Origin: Halanaerobiales bacterium
Lineage (GTDB): Bacteria; Bacillota; Halanaerobiia; Halanaerobiales; M55B127
DNA length: 17,894 nucleotides
Assembly: GCA_021736965.1 (NCBI GenBank)
Contig: JAIPEV010000012.1
Span: 1-17,894 of the forward strand
Reading direction: 5' to 3'
Below the pieces are notes generated by a model that was given only the letters and a program-made list of their open reading frames with translations, made no database searches and was not told the origin of the DNA. The position numbers and the translations under genes were made by a program. Below, piece by piece: positions 1 to 7,046 of this stretch; the first letter of the stretch is position 1, and each line of letters begins with the position of its first letter.

Positions 1-1267
1 CATACATAATTTCAGGTAAAACTAACAAATCATATTTATTGTGATTACTATTTAAATAATTCTTTATATCATAGTTAGTTAAAAGACCTGCAGACATGAT
101 TGAACCCTTTAAGTATTGATTTTTTACTTTATCTATTTTGATATTTTGCAACTTTGTAACACTCAACTCATTTTTGATAACTGAATTAATCAACTCATAA
201 CCTAAATAAGAAGTTAGTAATAGTATCTTTTTATTAATATTTTTTATTAAAAACCTTTTAATTTGATCAATCTTCTTAACAGTAATATCATAGTTAAGAA
301 TAATTCCAGATCTTTCTTTTTTATTTTTTTTAACTACTTTTTGAAAGATATCTTGACCTCTTTTTATTAACAATTTGGGATCCTTACTATCTTTTAAGGT
401 ATTAAAAGCATCTACATTACTTTTTAATCTTATTTTGTCTACTTCTAAAATTTGGTCTAAATAATTAATCCCTGCCTCTGCAGCAGGGCTATCATTTAAT
501 ACACCAATAACATTTACCGATAGATCTTTTAAAAAAGGAGGTTCTAAAATAATTGGTATCTTATTTAACTTATTTATATTTTGAACCAAACTAGACAATT
601 CATTATATACTTTTTTAAAATCAAAGTTCATTGTTTTTGATGAAAATTTAGTGAACCCTGGCATAAATAGACGAATAGTTGATGGATTATAATCAAACAT
701 CTTTAAAATGTCTTCTTTTATGTATTTATAACCATAGATATGTGGTAGGCCTACCATACTAAAACTGAATTTGATTTCACTATTTTTTAAAGTTCTTAAT
801 TTTTTATCTATCTTTAATAAATTGCTCTTGCCCATAATTTCTTTTCTATACCTATGATTCATACTATTGATAGAAATATTTAATACTATATTATTTAAAT
901 CATCAAGCTCATTAATAAGCCTATCATCTAAATAAGTAGAATTTGAAGTTATTCTTATCTCAGTACTTTTGTATCTTCTTTTTAAATATTTTATAATTTT
1001 AAGAAATTCAGGATGAGTTAAAGGTTCACCTTCAATTATCTTTGTAGCCGATTCGCCTATTATAATTGGTCTATTAGAATTTAGATAGTCAGCTAATTTA
1101 ATTACTTTTTGATAATCTAAAGAACCTAAATTAATTATTTCAAAGTCTTTAGGATTTTGTTTATGGCTACAAAATATACAGTTAAGATTACATCTTGAGG
1201 TTATAGGCAATATATTGTTTTCACTTACACTTTTATATAAATAATAATCAATTTTACTTTTTAGCAA
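1..1267 (-). CDS. Radical SAM protein with PDZ and DUF512-like domains (3' end cut by window)
   Basis: This gene is open to the window edge for 422 codons, so the C-terminus is missing. Residues 26-33 carry the CxxxCxxC cluster motif (C26, C30, C33; CNLNCIFC), which binds the 4Fe-4S cluster that cleaves S-adenosylmethionine. GEPLTHPEF at about 80-88 is the usual SAM-contacting motif of the family. Residues about 246-315 read as a PDZ-like fold (NVIGVLNDSPAAEAGI). The last part (GLLTNYDI, then LLVLPE near the end) resembles the DUF512 domain. I chose the TTG at 1267 because AGGTGAT lies about 5 bases upstream. An in-frame GTG at 1276 directly abuts the tsaD stop but has no ribosome binding site. 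It is the last visible gene of the tsaE-tsaB-rimI-tsaD operon. The reaction and substrate are unknown. Bacterial DUF512 proteins usually have the PDZ first, so this order is atypical. The radical SAM call is firm and the DUF512 call is moderate. Confidence 0.85.
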   Translation of the reverse strand, partial: MLKSKIDYYLYKSVSENNILPITSRCNLNCIFCSHKQNPKDFEIINLGSLDYQKVIKLADYLNSNRPIIIGESATKIIEGEPLTHPEFLKIIKYLKRRYKSTEIRITSNSTYLDDRLINELDDLNNIVLNISINSMNHRYRKEIMGKSNLLKIDKKLRTLKNSEIKFSFSMVGLPHIYGYKYIKEDILKMFDYNPSTIRLFMPGFTKFSSKTMNFDFKKVYNELSSLVQNINKLNKIPIILEPPFLKDLSVNVIGVLNDSPAAEAGINYLDQILEVDKIRLKSNVDAFNTLKDSKDPKLLIKRGQDIFQKVVKKNKKERSGIILNYDITVKKIDQIKRFLIKNINKKILLLTSYLGYELINSVIKNELSVTKLQNIKIDKVKNQYLKGSIMSAGLLTNYDIKNYLNSNHNKYDLLVLPEIMY

Positions 1268-1276
1268 TAAGATCAC

Positions 1277-2290
1277 CTATATTTTTAAGTTAGGATCTGC
1301 ATTTAAATTCAATTCAGAAAACTCACCATTTATGTACTTATAATATGCTACAGTACTTATCATTGCAGCATTATCAGTACAAAGTTCTAATTTGGGATGA
1401 TAGAAAGGAGTATTACTATCCTTTAGTCTTTTTTTAAACTCTTCTTGCAATCTTTTATTAGATGCTACTCCCCCCGCTAATATTACACTTTTAACATTAT
1501 GTTCTTTTACAGCTTTTAAAGTTTTATTAACTAAGATATCAATAACAGCTTTTTGAAAACTAGCAGCAATATTATTTAAATTTAGATCTATATTTTTTTG
1601 TTTTTGATTATGAATATAGTTAATAACAGCTGTTTTTAAACCACTAAAACTGAAATTATAATTATCCTTATCAATAAAAGGCCTTGGAAAATCTATTGCA
1701 TTTTCATTTCCTTTTTTAGCTTTTTTTTCAATTAATGGTCCACCAGGATAACCTAGCCCAAGATAACGAGCAATCTTATCAAAGGCTTCACCAGCAGCAT
1801 CATCTTGAGTCCTACCCAATATTATATAATCACCATACTCTTTAAAAAACAAAAGATCAGTATGTCCACCTGAAACTGTCAAACAGATTAAAGGTGTTTT
1901 AATTTCTTTTTTTGAGATGAAGTTTGCATAGATATGACCAACAATATGATTTACCCCAATAAAAGGTTTCCCTAATGCAAAAGCAAGTGCTTTTGCATAT
2001 GAAAGTCCTACCAATAATGAACCTACCAGTCCTGGTCCATATGTAGCTGCAATTGCATCAAGCTGATCTAACTTCAAATCAGCTTTTATTAGAGCCTCTT
2101 CTACTACCGGTTTTATAAACTCCATATGTTTTCTAGAAGCTATCTCTGGAACAACTCCACCATATCTTTGATGCCAATCAATTTGGGAGGCTACAATATT
2201 TGAAAGTATATTAAGCCCATCATCACTTACTGCTGCAGCAGTTTCATCACAAGAAGTTTCAATAGCTAATATTTTAATTGTTTCTTTCAT
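1277..2290 (-). CDS. tsaD: tRNA N6-adenosine threonylcarbamoyltransferase TsaD
   Basis: TsaD (Kae1/YgjD/Gcp) transfers the threonylcarbamoyl group from TC-AMP to A37 of tRNAs that read ANN codons, giving t6A. In bacteria it works with TsaB and TsaE, both encoded just upstream here. The 337-residue length is normal for the family. The protein opens with ILAIETSCDET. The metal-binding HxxxH motif is at 115-119 (HIVGH), the SGGHT motif at 140-144, and a C-terminal DNAAMIS carries the third metal ligand (Asp). The ATG start is supported by AGGAGA about 9 bases upstream. The first 17 bases overlap the end of rimI, which suggests translational coupling. TsaC, which makes the TC-AMP intermediate, is not in this window. 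The assignment is secure. Confidence 0.97.
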   Translation of the reverse strand: MKETIKILAIETSCDETAAAVSDDGLNILSNIVASQIDWHQRYGGVVPEIASRKHMEFIKPVVEEALIKADLKLDQLDAIAATYGPGLVGSLLVGLSYAKALAFALGKPFIGVNHIVGHIYANFISKKEIKTPLICLTVSGGHTDLLFFKEYGDYIILGRTQDDAAGEAFDKIARYLGLGYPGGPLIEKKAKKGNENAIDFPRPFIDKDNYNFSFSGLKTAVINYIHNQKQKNIDLNLNNIAASFQKAVIDILVNKTLKAVKEHNVKSVILAGGVASNKRLQEEFKKRLKDSNTPFYHPKLELCTDNAAMISTVAYYKYINGEFSELNLNADPNLKI

Positions 2291-2744
2291 AACAATTAAT
2301 CTCCTTTTTCATCAAAATGGCATCTTCTTTATTATCTAGATAATAATTTGATTTTAATTTGTCCTCTTTAAATCCAAATCTTTTATATAGTTTAATCGCT
2401 TTACTATTTGAAACTCTGACTTCTAAAGTAAGTGACGATGTATCTAACCTCTTAGCCATTTCTATTAATTCATTGATCAGATAAGTGCCAATACCTTGAT
2501 TACGATGAGATTTTCTTACAGCCAAATTTACTATATGTACTTCATTTGCAAAATTTTTAAACCAACAACCAGTATAACCAATAATCTCCTGATCTACTTT
2601 CACAGTCAAATATAGAGCAAATGAGTTATAACGAAGTTCATCTCTAAAAAATTTTATATGCCAGGGGTTATTAAAAGCTTCTTTTTCAATTTTGATTACC
2701 TCGTATAAATCTTGTTCCTTCATCACATCAAGAAATATATCCAT
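2274..2744 (-). CDS. rimI: GNAT acetyltransferase, RimI-like (ribosomal protein S18 N-acetyltransferase)
   Basis: This 156-residue single-domain GNAT protein has the expected acetyl-CoA pyrophosphate loop (motif A) at 81-86 (RNQGIG), preceded by the beta-4 strand VNLAVRKSHR. LEVRVSN at 108-114 contains the Glu that acts as general base in RimI (E109). It is followed by the usual Tyr of KLYKRFGF (Y120). RimI acetylates the N-terminal Ala of S18 in E. coli. Related enzymes can have broader N-terminal specificity, so the substrate is inferred. Placement between tsaB and tsaD is a common bacterial arrangement and supports the name. The ATG start has GGGGG seven bases upstream. The 5' end follows the tsaB stop by two bases and the 3' end overlaps tsaD by 17 bases. 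Confidence 0.9.
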   Translation of the reverse strand: MDIFLDVMKEQDLYEVIKIEKEAFNNPWHIKFFRDELRYNSFALYLTVKVDQEIIGYTGCWFKNFANEVHIVNLAVRKSHRNQGIGTYLINELIEMAKRLDTSSLTLEVRVSNSKAIKLYKRFGFKEDKLKSNYYLDNKEDAILMKKEINCYERNN

Positions 2745-2746
2745 AG

Positions 2747-3463
2747 TTAATCCCCCTGTAAAAATTTCTTTTCCCAGTTTATTCTTGCTTGAGGTTTCTT
2801 CAAATACTTGGGTATTAAATCATTATAATCTTTATTAATCCCTTTTTTTAAAAAAGAATAACCAATCAATGCAAGATCATAACCACCAAAGTGATCAATG
2901 CCTTCTATAATTGATATATTACGACTCGTTTTTGTTATAAATTGATCTTTATAATTATCAATCCCTGGACCAAATAGTAATATTTTCTCTTGATAATTAT
3001 TTAATATTTCAACAAGATCATTAACTTGTAAAGCTTGATCATCAGTAATTCTTTTTAAATTTAATTTTCTAATGTCTTTAAATAAAGAGGTATATACTCT
3101 TTTGTTTCTTGCATCAATTGTAGGAACAAATATATATCCTGAATAATATTTTTTTATACTCTCTGCCATAAACTCTAAACTAGAAATAGAATATACAGGC
3201 ACTTCTAGTGCCTGTTTGAAGGCCTGAACAGTACTTAAACCAATTCTTAAACCAGTAAAAGAACCTGGACCCTCAGTAACTACTATACCATCTATTTCAT
3301 TCATTTTATAACCACTTTCTGAAAAAAGATGTTTGATAATAGGTACTAAACGTTCACTATGTCTTTTATCAAGTTTTATATTAATCTCACCTATAAATTT
3401 TTTACTGTATGATAAACCTACAGAACAAATATCTGTACTGGTATCAATCCCTAATATCAACAT
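2747..3463 (-). CDS. tsaB: t6A biosynthesis protein TsaB
   Basis: TsaB (YeaZ) is an inactive paralogue of TsaD that dimerises with it and is required for t6A formation on tRNA. The ASKHA-fold start ILGIDTSTDICSVGLS and the diagnostic VTEGPGSFTGLRIGLS are both present. The HxxxH metal site of TsaD is absent, as expected for TsaB. I place the start at ATG 3463 (238 residues). It has AAAGGA nine bases upstream, whereas the in-frame TTG at 3472 sits only about two bases from that site. The gene overlaps the end of tsaE by 20 bases, so translation of the two is probably coupled. The call is secure; only the start is a choice. Confidence 0.95.
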   Translation of the reverse strand: MLILGIDTSTDICSVGLSYSKKFIGEINIKLDKRHSERLVPIIKHLFSESGYKMNEIDGIVVTEGPGSFTGLRIGLSTVQAFKQALEVPVYSISSLEFMAESIKKYYSGYIFVPTIDARNKRVYTSLFKDIRKLNLKRITDDQALQVNDLVEILNNYQEKILLFGPGIDNYKDQFITKTSRNISIIEGIDHFGGYDLALIGYSFLKKGINKDYNDLIPKYLKKPQARINWEKKFLQGD

Positions 3464-3929
3464 CAGTATCAATCCTTTTTAGTAGTTTTTGACTTATCTC
3501 TCCATGGGCTTTTATTAATAGCTTTCTTTTAGTTGAAGATATAATTTCAATCTTTATCAATATAAAGTCATTTATAAGAAATTTATATACTAATTGAGGC
3601 CATTCAATTGCTTTTATAGCTTTTTTTTCGAGATACTCCTCAATACCTAAATTAAATACTTCCTGAACTGAATCTAAGCGATAGAAGTCCATATGTAAAA
3701 GTCCTGGATTTGCTTTATATTCATTTATTAAGTTAAAGGTCGGACTTGTAATATTTATACCTATCTCTAATCCTTCAGCTAGACCTTTTACAAACAATGT
3801 CTTACCGGCCCCTAAGTCACCTGTAAGTAATAATGTTTGAGAATGAAAGATAATATTTTTTTTTATAATAGTACCCATCTTTTTAGCTAATATTTTTGTC
3901 TCTTCAACATTTTTGGTGACTACAATCAA
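3444..3929 (-). CDS. tsaE: tRNA t6A biosynthesis ATPase TsaE
   Basis: TsaE (YjeE) is the small P-loop ATPase that binds the TsaB-TsaD complex and drives its multiple turnover in t6A synthesis. This 161-residue protein has the Walker A motif GDLGAGKT at 37-44, the conserved SPTF at 62-65, HMDFYRL at 79-85 and EWP at 109-111, all hallmarks of the family. The start is a TTG; AGAGG lies about 11 bases upstream, a slightly long spacing, and no better in-frame start exists. It is the first gene of the operon, about 45-50 bases downstream of a good sigma-A-type promoter at 3984-4012. The call is secure. Confidence 0.95.
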   Translation of the reverse strand: MIVVTKNVEETKILAKKMGTIIKKNIIFHSQTLLLTGDLGAGKTLFVKGLAEGLEIGINITSPTFNLINEYKANPGLLHMDFYRLDSVQEVFNLGIEEYLEKKAIKAIEWPQLVYKFLINDFILIKIEIISSTKRKLLIKAHGEISQKLLKRIDTDVDIRD

Positions 3930-3983
3930 TTAGTTCACATCCTCTTAATTACAACAAAATAATTATATTTAGTAACTAATATC

Positions 3984-4012
3984 ATTATACTTTAGTTATT
4001 CTCTTAAATCAA
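3984..4012 (-). promoter_or_regulatory. Sigma-A-type promoter for the tsaE-tsaB-rimI-tsaD operon
   Basis: On the minus strand TTGATT (4012-4007) is separated by exactly 17 bases from a perfect TATAAT (3989-3984). This gives a 5' leader of roughly 45-50 bases before the tsaE TTG. The -35 box lies inside the T-rich tail of the terminator of the preceding amidohydrolase gene. Seen in sequence; activity is inferred. Confidence 0.65.
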
Positions 4013-4039
4013 GAAACCCCAACTTAAAGAAGTTGAGGT
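4013..4039 (-). terminator. Intrinsic terminator after the asparaginase-amidohydrolase genes
   Basis: On the minus strand ACCTCAACTT, a CTTT loop and AAGTTGGGGT form a 10-pair stem with one G-U pair (4039-4016), followed by TTTCTT. On the plus strand the same stem has one C-A mismatch but is also followed by a T run, so weak bidirectional activity is possible. It lies about 70 bases past the amidohydrolase stop. Confidence 0.7.
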
Positions 4040-4108
4040 CTTTTTATAATCTGTATTACTTATTTTAAGTTTTTATATTTGTTTCAAAATTATATCTTTT
4101 AGCATTTT

Positions 4109-5263
4109 TTATTCTGTTTTTATTAATTCACCATTAATAACTACATTTACAATCTTTGAACTAATCTCAAGTGGATCTCCATCAAAAATTACCAAGTCGG
4201 CATCTTTATTTTCCTCTATGCTCCCCACTTTATCATCAACTTTTAAAATCTCTGCAGGATTTATTGTAATTGCCTTTAATGCTTCTTTTCTATCCAATCC
4301 TTCTTTAGCAGCTAAAGCTGCATATACAGTTGCATTTTTTGTGGGTATCACCGGATGATCACTCATTAATGCAATTTTAACACCTTTTTTAGCTAAAATA
4401 CCAGCAGTTTTAAAACTTAACTCACTTAACTCTACCTTAACCCTTCCCGTCATAGATGGACCTACAATAGCTGGAATCTTTTCTCTTGCAATTATGTCTG
4501 CAACTTTATGTCCTTCAGTACAATGTTCAAGTGTGATTTCAAAATTGAATTCCTTTGCAATCCTAATTGCAGTAATAATATCATCAGCACGATGAGCATG
4601 GACTTTAAGTGGTAACTCTTTATTTAAAACCCTAATCAAACTTTCCATCTTTATATCTCTTTTAAAGGGTTTATCTTCTTTTAAAGTATGTTCCTTTTCA
4701 TTTAGATAGTCCTCTGCTTTCATTAAGTTCTCTCTTAATATTGCAGCAATACCCATTCTAGTTGTTGGTAGTTTACTTTGTTCTTTATAAACTCGCTTCG
4801 GATTTTCACCAAAAGCAGCCTTTAAACCAGCCGGATTTTTTAAGATCATTTCATCAACTGTTTTACCTTTAGTTTTTATAACTATACTTTCTCCACCCAA
4901 AACATTAGCACTACCAGGACCCGTCATTATTGTTGTTACTCCGTTTTTAAGGGCTTCTTTAATAGCCTTATCTTCAGGATTTATTGCATCAACTGCCCTT
5001 AAATGAGGATTTATAGGGTCTGTCATTTCATTACAGTCTCTACCTTCCCAACCAACTCCATCTTCTTCAATGCCCAAATGTGTGTGAGCATCTATAATAC
5101 CAGGCATAACGGTTAAATTTTTAGCATCTATTACTTTATAACCCTTGTTTTTCTCTATTTTTTCGGCTATTTTAACTATCTTTCCCTCTTTGATTAAGAT
5201 AGACCCTTTTTTGTAGTCATTTCCCGCCATAGTTAGGATCTCAGCGTCTTTAATTAAGATCAT
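4109..5263 (-). CDS. Metal-dependent amidohydrolase (imidazolonepropionase-like), substrate unknown
   Basis: This 384-residue protein is an amidohydrolase-superfamily TIM-barrel enzyme with the usual flanking beta-sandwich. The N-terminal MPGIIDAHTH motif supplies H60 and H62. Further metal ligands are expected at H222 or H224 (VHAHRADD), H247 (LEHCTEGH) and D302 (MSDHP). K148 in GLKAAFGENP sits where some relatives have a carboxylated bridging lysine. The C-terminal INPAEILKVDDKVGSIE and KDADLVIFDGDP are standard closing motifs. Relatives hydrolyse cyclic amides, N-acyl amino acids or dipeptides, and the sequence does not say which. The ATG follows the asparaginase stop with no gap and has AGGAAG about 10 bases upstream, so the two are co-translated and may act on related amide or peptide substrates (inference). 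The family call is secure; the specific function is unknown. Confidence 0.88.
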   Translation of the reverse strand: MILIKDAEILTMAGNDYKKGSILIKEGKIVKIAEKIEKNKGYKVIDAKNLTVMPGIIDAHTHLGIEEDGVGWEGRDCNEMTDPINPHLRAVDAINPEDKAIKEALKNGVTTIMTGPGSANVLGGESIVIKTKGKTVDEMILKNPAGLKAAFGENPKRVYKEQSKLPTTRMGIAAILRENLMKAEDYLNEKEHTLKEDKPFKRDIKMESLIRVLNKELPLKVHAHRADDIITAIRIAKEFNFEITLEHCTEGHKVADIIAREKIPAIVGPSMTGRVKVELSELSFKTAGILAKKGVKIALMSDHPVIPTKNATVYAALAAKEGLDRKEALKAITINPAEILKVDDKVGSIEENKDADLVIFDGDPLEISSKIVNVVINGELIKTE

Positions 5264-6277
5264 TTAATAACCACTTCCTGTCTTTAAATTTAATATTGAT
5301 TTAATATCTCCTACCACATGTTTATGATGATTTTTAACTAGTGACTTTTGATATTTTGATAGTTTGTTTAGTTCCTTTTTATCTATAATTTTAAGTTTCT
5401 TTAAAAGATCTATAACAACTGGTGGTATTGCTCTTGAGTTACCATCTTCTACTTTAATACAGATCCCATATTGATTAAAAATACCAATTCCAAAAACTCC
5501 TTCTGCTCCCATTTTAGCAGTTAATTTATTACCCATAATATTGATTAACTCAGTATTAAATCTGTCCTTGCCTCCTATCATATAGGGGTGATCTTTGATA
5601 CTTTCAACCACTCTTTGGGCAGCTTCTTTATACTTAATAGGTAAGTACTCAGGATTTGCCAATCTTGCAAATCCATAGCTCATTTTTTTGATAGATAGAC
5701 CAAATACTACAACCCCACAACCATCTTCACCTATATATATATCATTTTTTTTTGTATTAGTTACATCACTTATTGTTTCTAATACTAACTGTTGAACCGG
5801 ATGTTCTTTTAAGATATAGTTTTCTAAATCCCATTCGTTATACTTTGATAAGGCCAGTAAAGCTGCATGTTTTCCAGAACAGTTGTTATGTATTTCGGTT
5901 GGTTTATCACCATTTAAGTATAGTTGATGTGCAGCATCTTTATTATAAGGGTCGTGGATACCACAGTTTAATCTTTTTTCATTTACTTTAATCTTTTTTA
6001 GTATACTTCTAACCGTATTAACATGTTCTTGTTCCCCATTATGTGATGCACTCATTACAGCAATTTCTTTATTAGAAAAATTAAAGTAATCAGCAGCACC
6101 TGAATTTATCACTGGTAAAATCTGAAACGGTTTTGCCGCTGATCTTAAGTATGTAATTTTATCAGGATCTCCAGTAAAAAAAAGTAGTTTCTCCTCAGGA
6201 TTTACAACTGCAATGTCCCCTCTATGTTTACTTTCAATAATCTTATTCCGATATAGATCTGCGATATATTCAGACAT
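5264..6277 (-). CDS. L-asparaginase, class 3 (AnsA / ReAV type)
   Basis: This 337-residue protein belongs to the Asparaginase_II family (PF06089), typified by the thermolabile Rhizobium etli asparaginase. It is unrelated to the E. coli AnsA/AnsB fold and resembles serine beta-lactamases. It hydrolyses L-Asn to Asp and ammonia. Residues matching the described R. etli active site are present: S46-x-x-K49 (RSAAKP), S78 (SASHNGE), the zinc ligands C133 and K136 (NNCSGKHAA) and C187 (GEDGCGVV). K255 (TAKMGAEG) is the likely second Ser-Lys partner. No signal peptide is visible, so it should be cytoplasmic. The ATG has GGGGG six bases upstream. It lies 27 bases after mazF with no terminator between, and abuts the amidohydrolase. 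The family call is firm. Asparagine as substrate is inferred from the family. Confidence 0.9.
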   Translation of the reverse strand: MSEYIADLYRNKIIESKHRGDIAVVNPEEKLLFFTGDPDKITYLRSAAKPFQILPVINSGAADYFNFSNKEIAVMSASHNGEQEHVNTVRSILKKIKVNEKRLNCGIHDPYNKDAAHQLYLNGDKPTEIHNNCSGKHAALLALSKYNEWDLENYILKEHPVQQLVLETISDVTNTKKNDIYIGEDGCGVVVFGLSIKKMSYGFARLANPEYLPIKYKEAAQRVVESIKDHPYMIGGKDRFNTELINIMGNKLTAKMGAEGVFGIGIFNQYGICIKVEDGNSRAIPPVVIDLLKKLKIIDKKELNKLSKYQKSLVKNHHKHVVGDIKSILNLKTGSGY

Positions 6278-6304
6278 TAGTATCCCCCTATTTACAAAAT
6301 GTTT

Positions 6305-6655
6305 TTAGACGTTTATTAATCCTAAGCTGATACCTATCGCAGTATCTACACTTTCTAATATTTGATCACTAAGTTTAGCTACTTCACTTTTTAGTCTCTT
6401 TTTATCGATCGTTCTAATCTGTTCTAATAAAATTACTGAATCTCTTTCCAAACTTGATTCATCTGCTGATATTTCTACATGTGTGGGTAGTTGAGCTTTA
6501 TTAATCTTTGAAGTTATTGCAGCAACAATTATCGTTGGGCTATATTTATTACCAATATCATTTTGGATTATTAATACAGGTCTGACCCCACCCTGCTCTG
6601 AACCAACAACAGGATTAAGGTCAGCATAATATACATCTCCTCTTTTTAAATCCAT
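6305..6655 (-). CDS. ndoA: MazF/EndoA-type mRNA interferase toxin
   Basis: This is a close match to Bacillus subtilis EndoA/NdoA, a sequence-specific single-strand endoribonuclease (U^ACAU in Bacillus) that inhibits growth when freed from its antitoxin. The signature GSEQGGVRPVLIIQNDIG is present. So are the residues of the catalytic site in the same positions as in B. subtilis: R25, T48 and H59. LPTHVEI and RDSVILLEQIRTIDKKRL follow the family closely. I chose ATG 6655 (116 residues), which has GGAG about 10 bases upstream. The in-frame GTG at 6664 is one base from that site. The start is one base past the antitoxin stop, so translation is coupled. No alanine racemase gene precedes the pair, unlike Bacillus. 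The cleavage site in this organism is unknown. Confidence 0.93.
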   Translation of the reverse strand: MDLKRGDVYYADLNPVVGSEQGGVRPVLIIQNDIGNKYSPTIIVAAITSKINKAQLPTHVEISADESSLERDSVILLEQIRTIDKKRLKSEVAKLSDQILESVDTAIGISLGLINV

Positions 6656-6656
6656 A

Positions 6657-6932
6657 TTACTCACACTCCACTAGACATTTTTCATAAGTTTTTATAGAAT
6701 TGCCATCACACTTTAATCCTTCATGAGCTAACTCTAAATTTATGTCGCTCATCTCAATATATCCTTTTTTTAGTTGTTCTCTTAATTCAATCTTTTTGTG
6801 TTCACAAAGAAAATGAGTTACAGCATCAGTTATAAACTTATCTCTACTCACTTTACGGTATTTGATGTAGCCATTAACATCTTTTAATAAATCTTTAGAT
6901 ATTATTATTTTAATCTCTTTTTTTTCTTCCAA
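6657..6932 (-). CDS. ndoAI: MazE/EndoAI-type ribbon-helix-helix antitoxin
   Basis: This 91-residue antitoxin has an N-terminal ribbon-helix-helix DNA-binding region (IKIIISKDLLKDVNGYI, then RKVSRDKFITDAV). Its C-terminal toxin-binding stretch, REQLKKGYIEMSDINLELA, closely parallels the end of B. subtilis EndoAI. It should neutralise the adjacent MazF by occupying its RNA-binding groove and may autoregulate the operon by binding its promoter. The start is TTG, with a strong GGAGGTG seven bases upstream; no ATG is available nearby. The last residues contain three cysteines (KC, KC, EC), which the Bacillus protein does not share in this pattern. The toxin gene follows after one base. The call is secure from sequence plus context. 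Confidence 0.9.
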   Translation of the reverse strand: MEEKKEIKIIISKDLLKDVNGYIKYRKVSRDKFITDAVTHFLCEHKKIELREQLKKGYIEMSDINLELAHEGLKCDGNSIKTYEKCLVECE

Positions 6933-6965
6933 TCACTACACCTCCAGAAATATTAAATACCAAAA

Positions 6966-6989
6966 CAGATGAGGATTTATCCTCACCTG
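6966..6989 (-). terminator. Hairpin between the helicase and mazEF genes
   Basis: On the minus strand CAGGTGAGGA, a TAAA loop and TCCTCATCTG form a 10-pair stem with one G-U pair, followed by TTTTGGTATTT. It looks like an intrinsic terminator for the helicase operon. However, a candidate promoter lies upstream of it (7016-7044), so for mazEF it could instead act as a leader attenuator. Confidence 0.6.
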
Positions 6990-7015
6990 TATGATTATTT
7001 TAACCTTCATTAGAT

Positions 7016-7044
7016 AGTATATATTAAGTTATATAATAATACAA
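7016..7044 (-). promoter_or_regulatory. Candidate promoter for the antitoxin-toxin operon
   Basis: On the minus strand TTGTAT (7044-7039) is followed after 17 bases by TATACT (7021-7016), just past the helicase stop codon. The expected transcript start, near 7009, would put the hairpin at 6966-6989 into the mazEF leader. The region is very AT-rich, so chance matches are easy. Confidence 0.35.
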
Positions 7045-7046
7045 GA

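Noticed and set aside
1..1267. MtaB-type tRNA methylthiotransferase, because of t6A context
   Set aside because: It lacks the N-terminal UPF0004 domain with three extra cysteines and the TRAM domain; the domain content is rSAM-PDZ-DUF512-like instead.
5773..5991. Open frame of 72 codons on the plus strand
   Set aside because: Lies wholly inside the asparaginase gene on the opposite strand; no ribosome binding site or recognisable domain.
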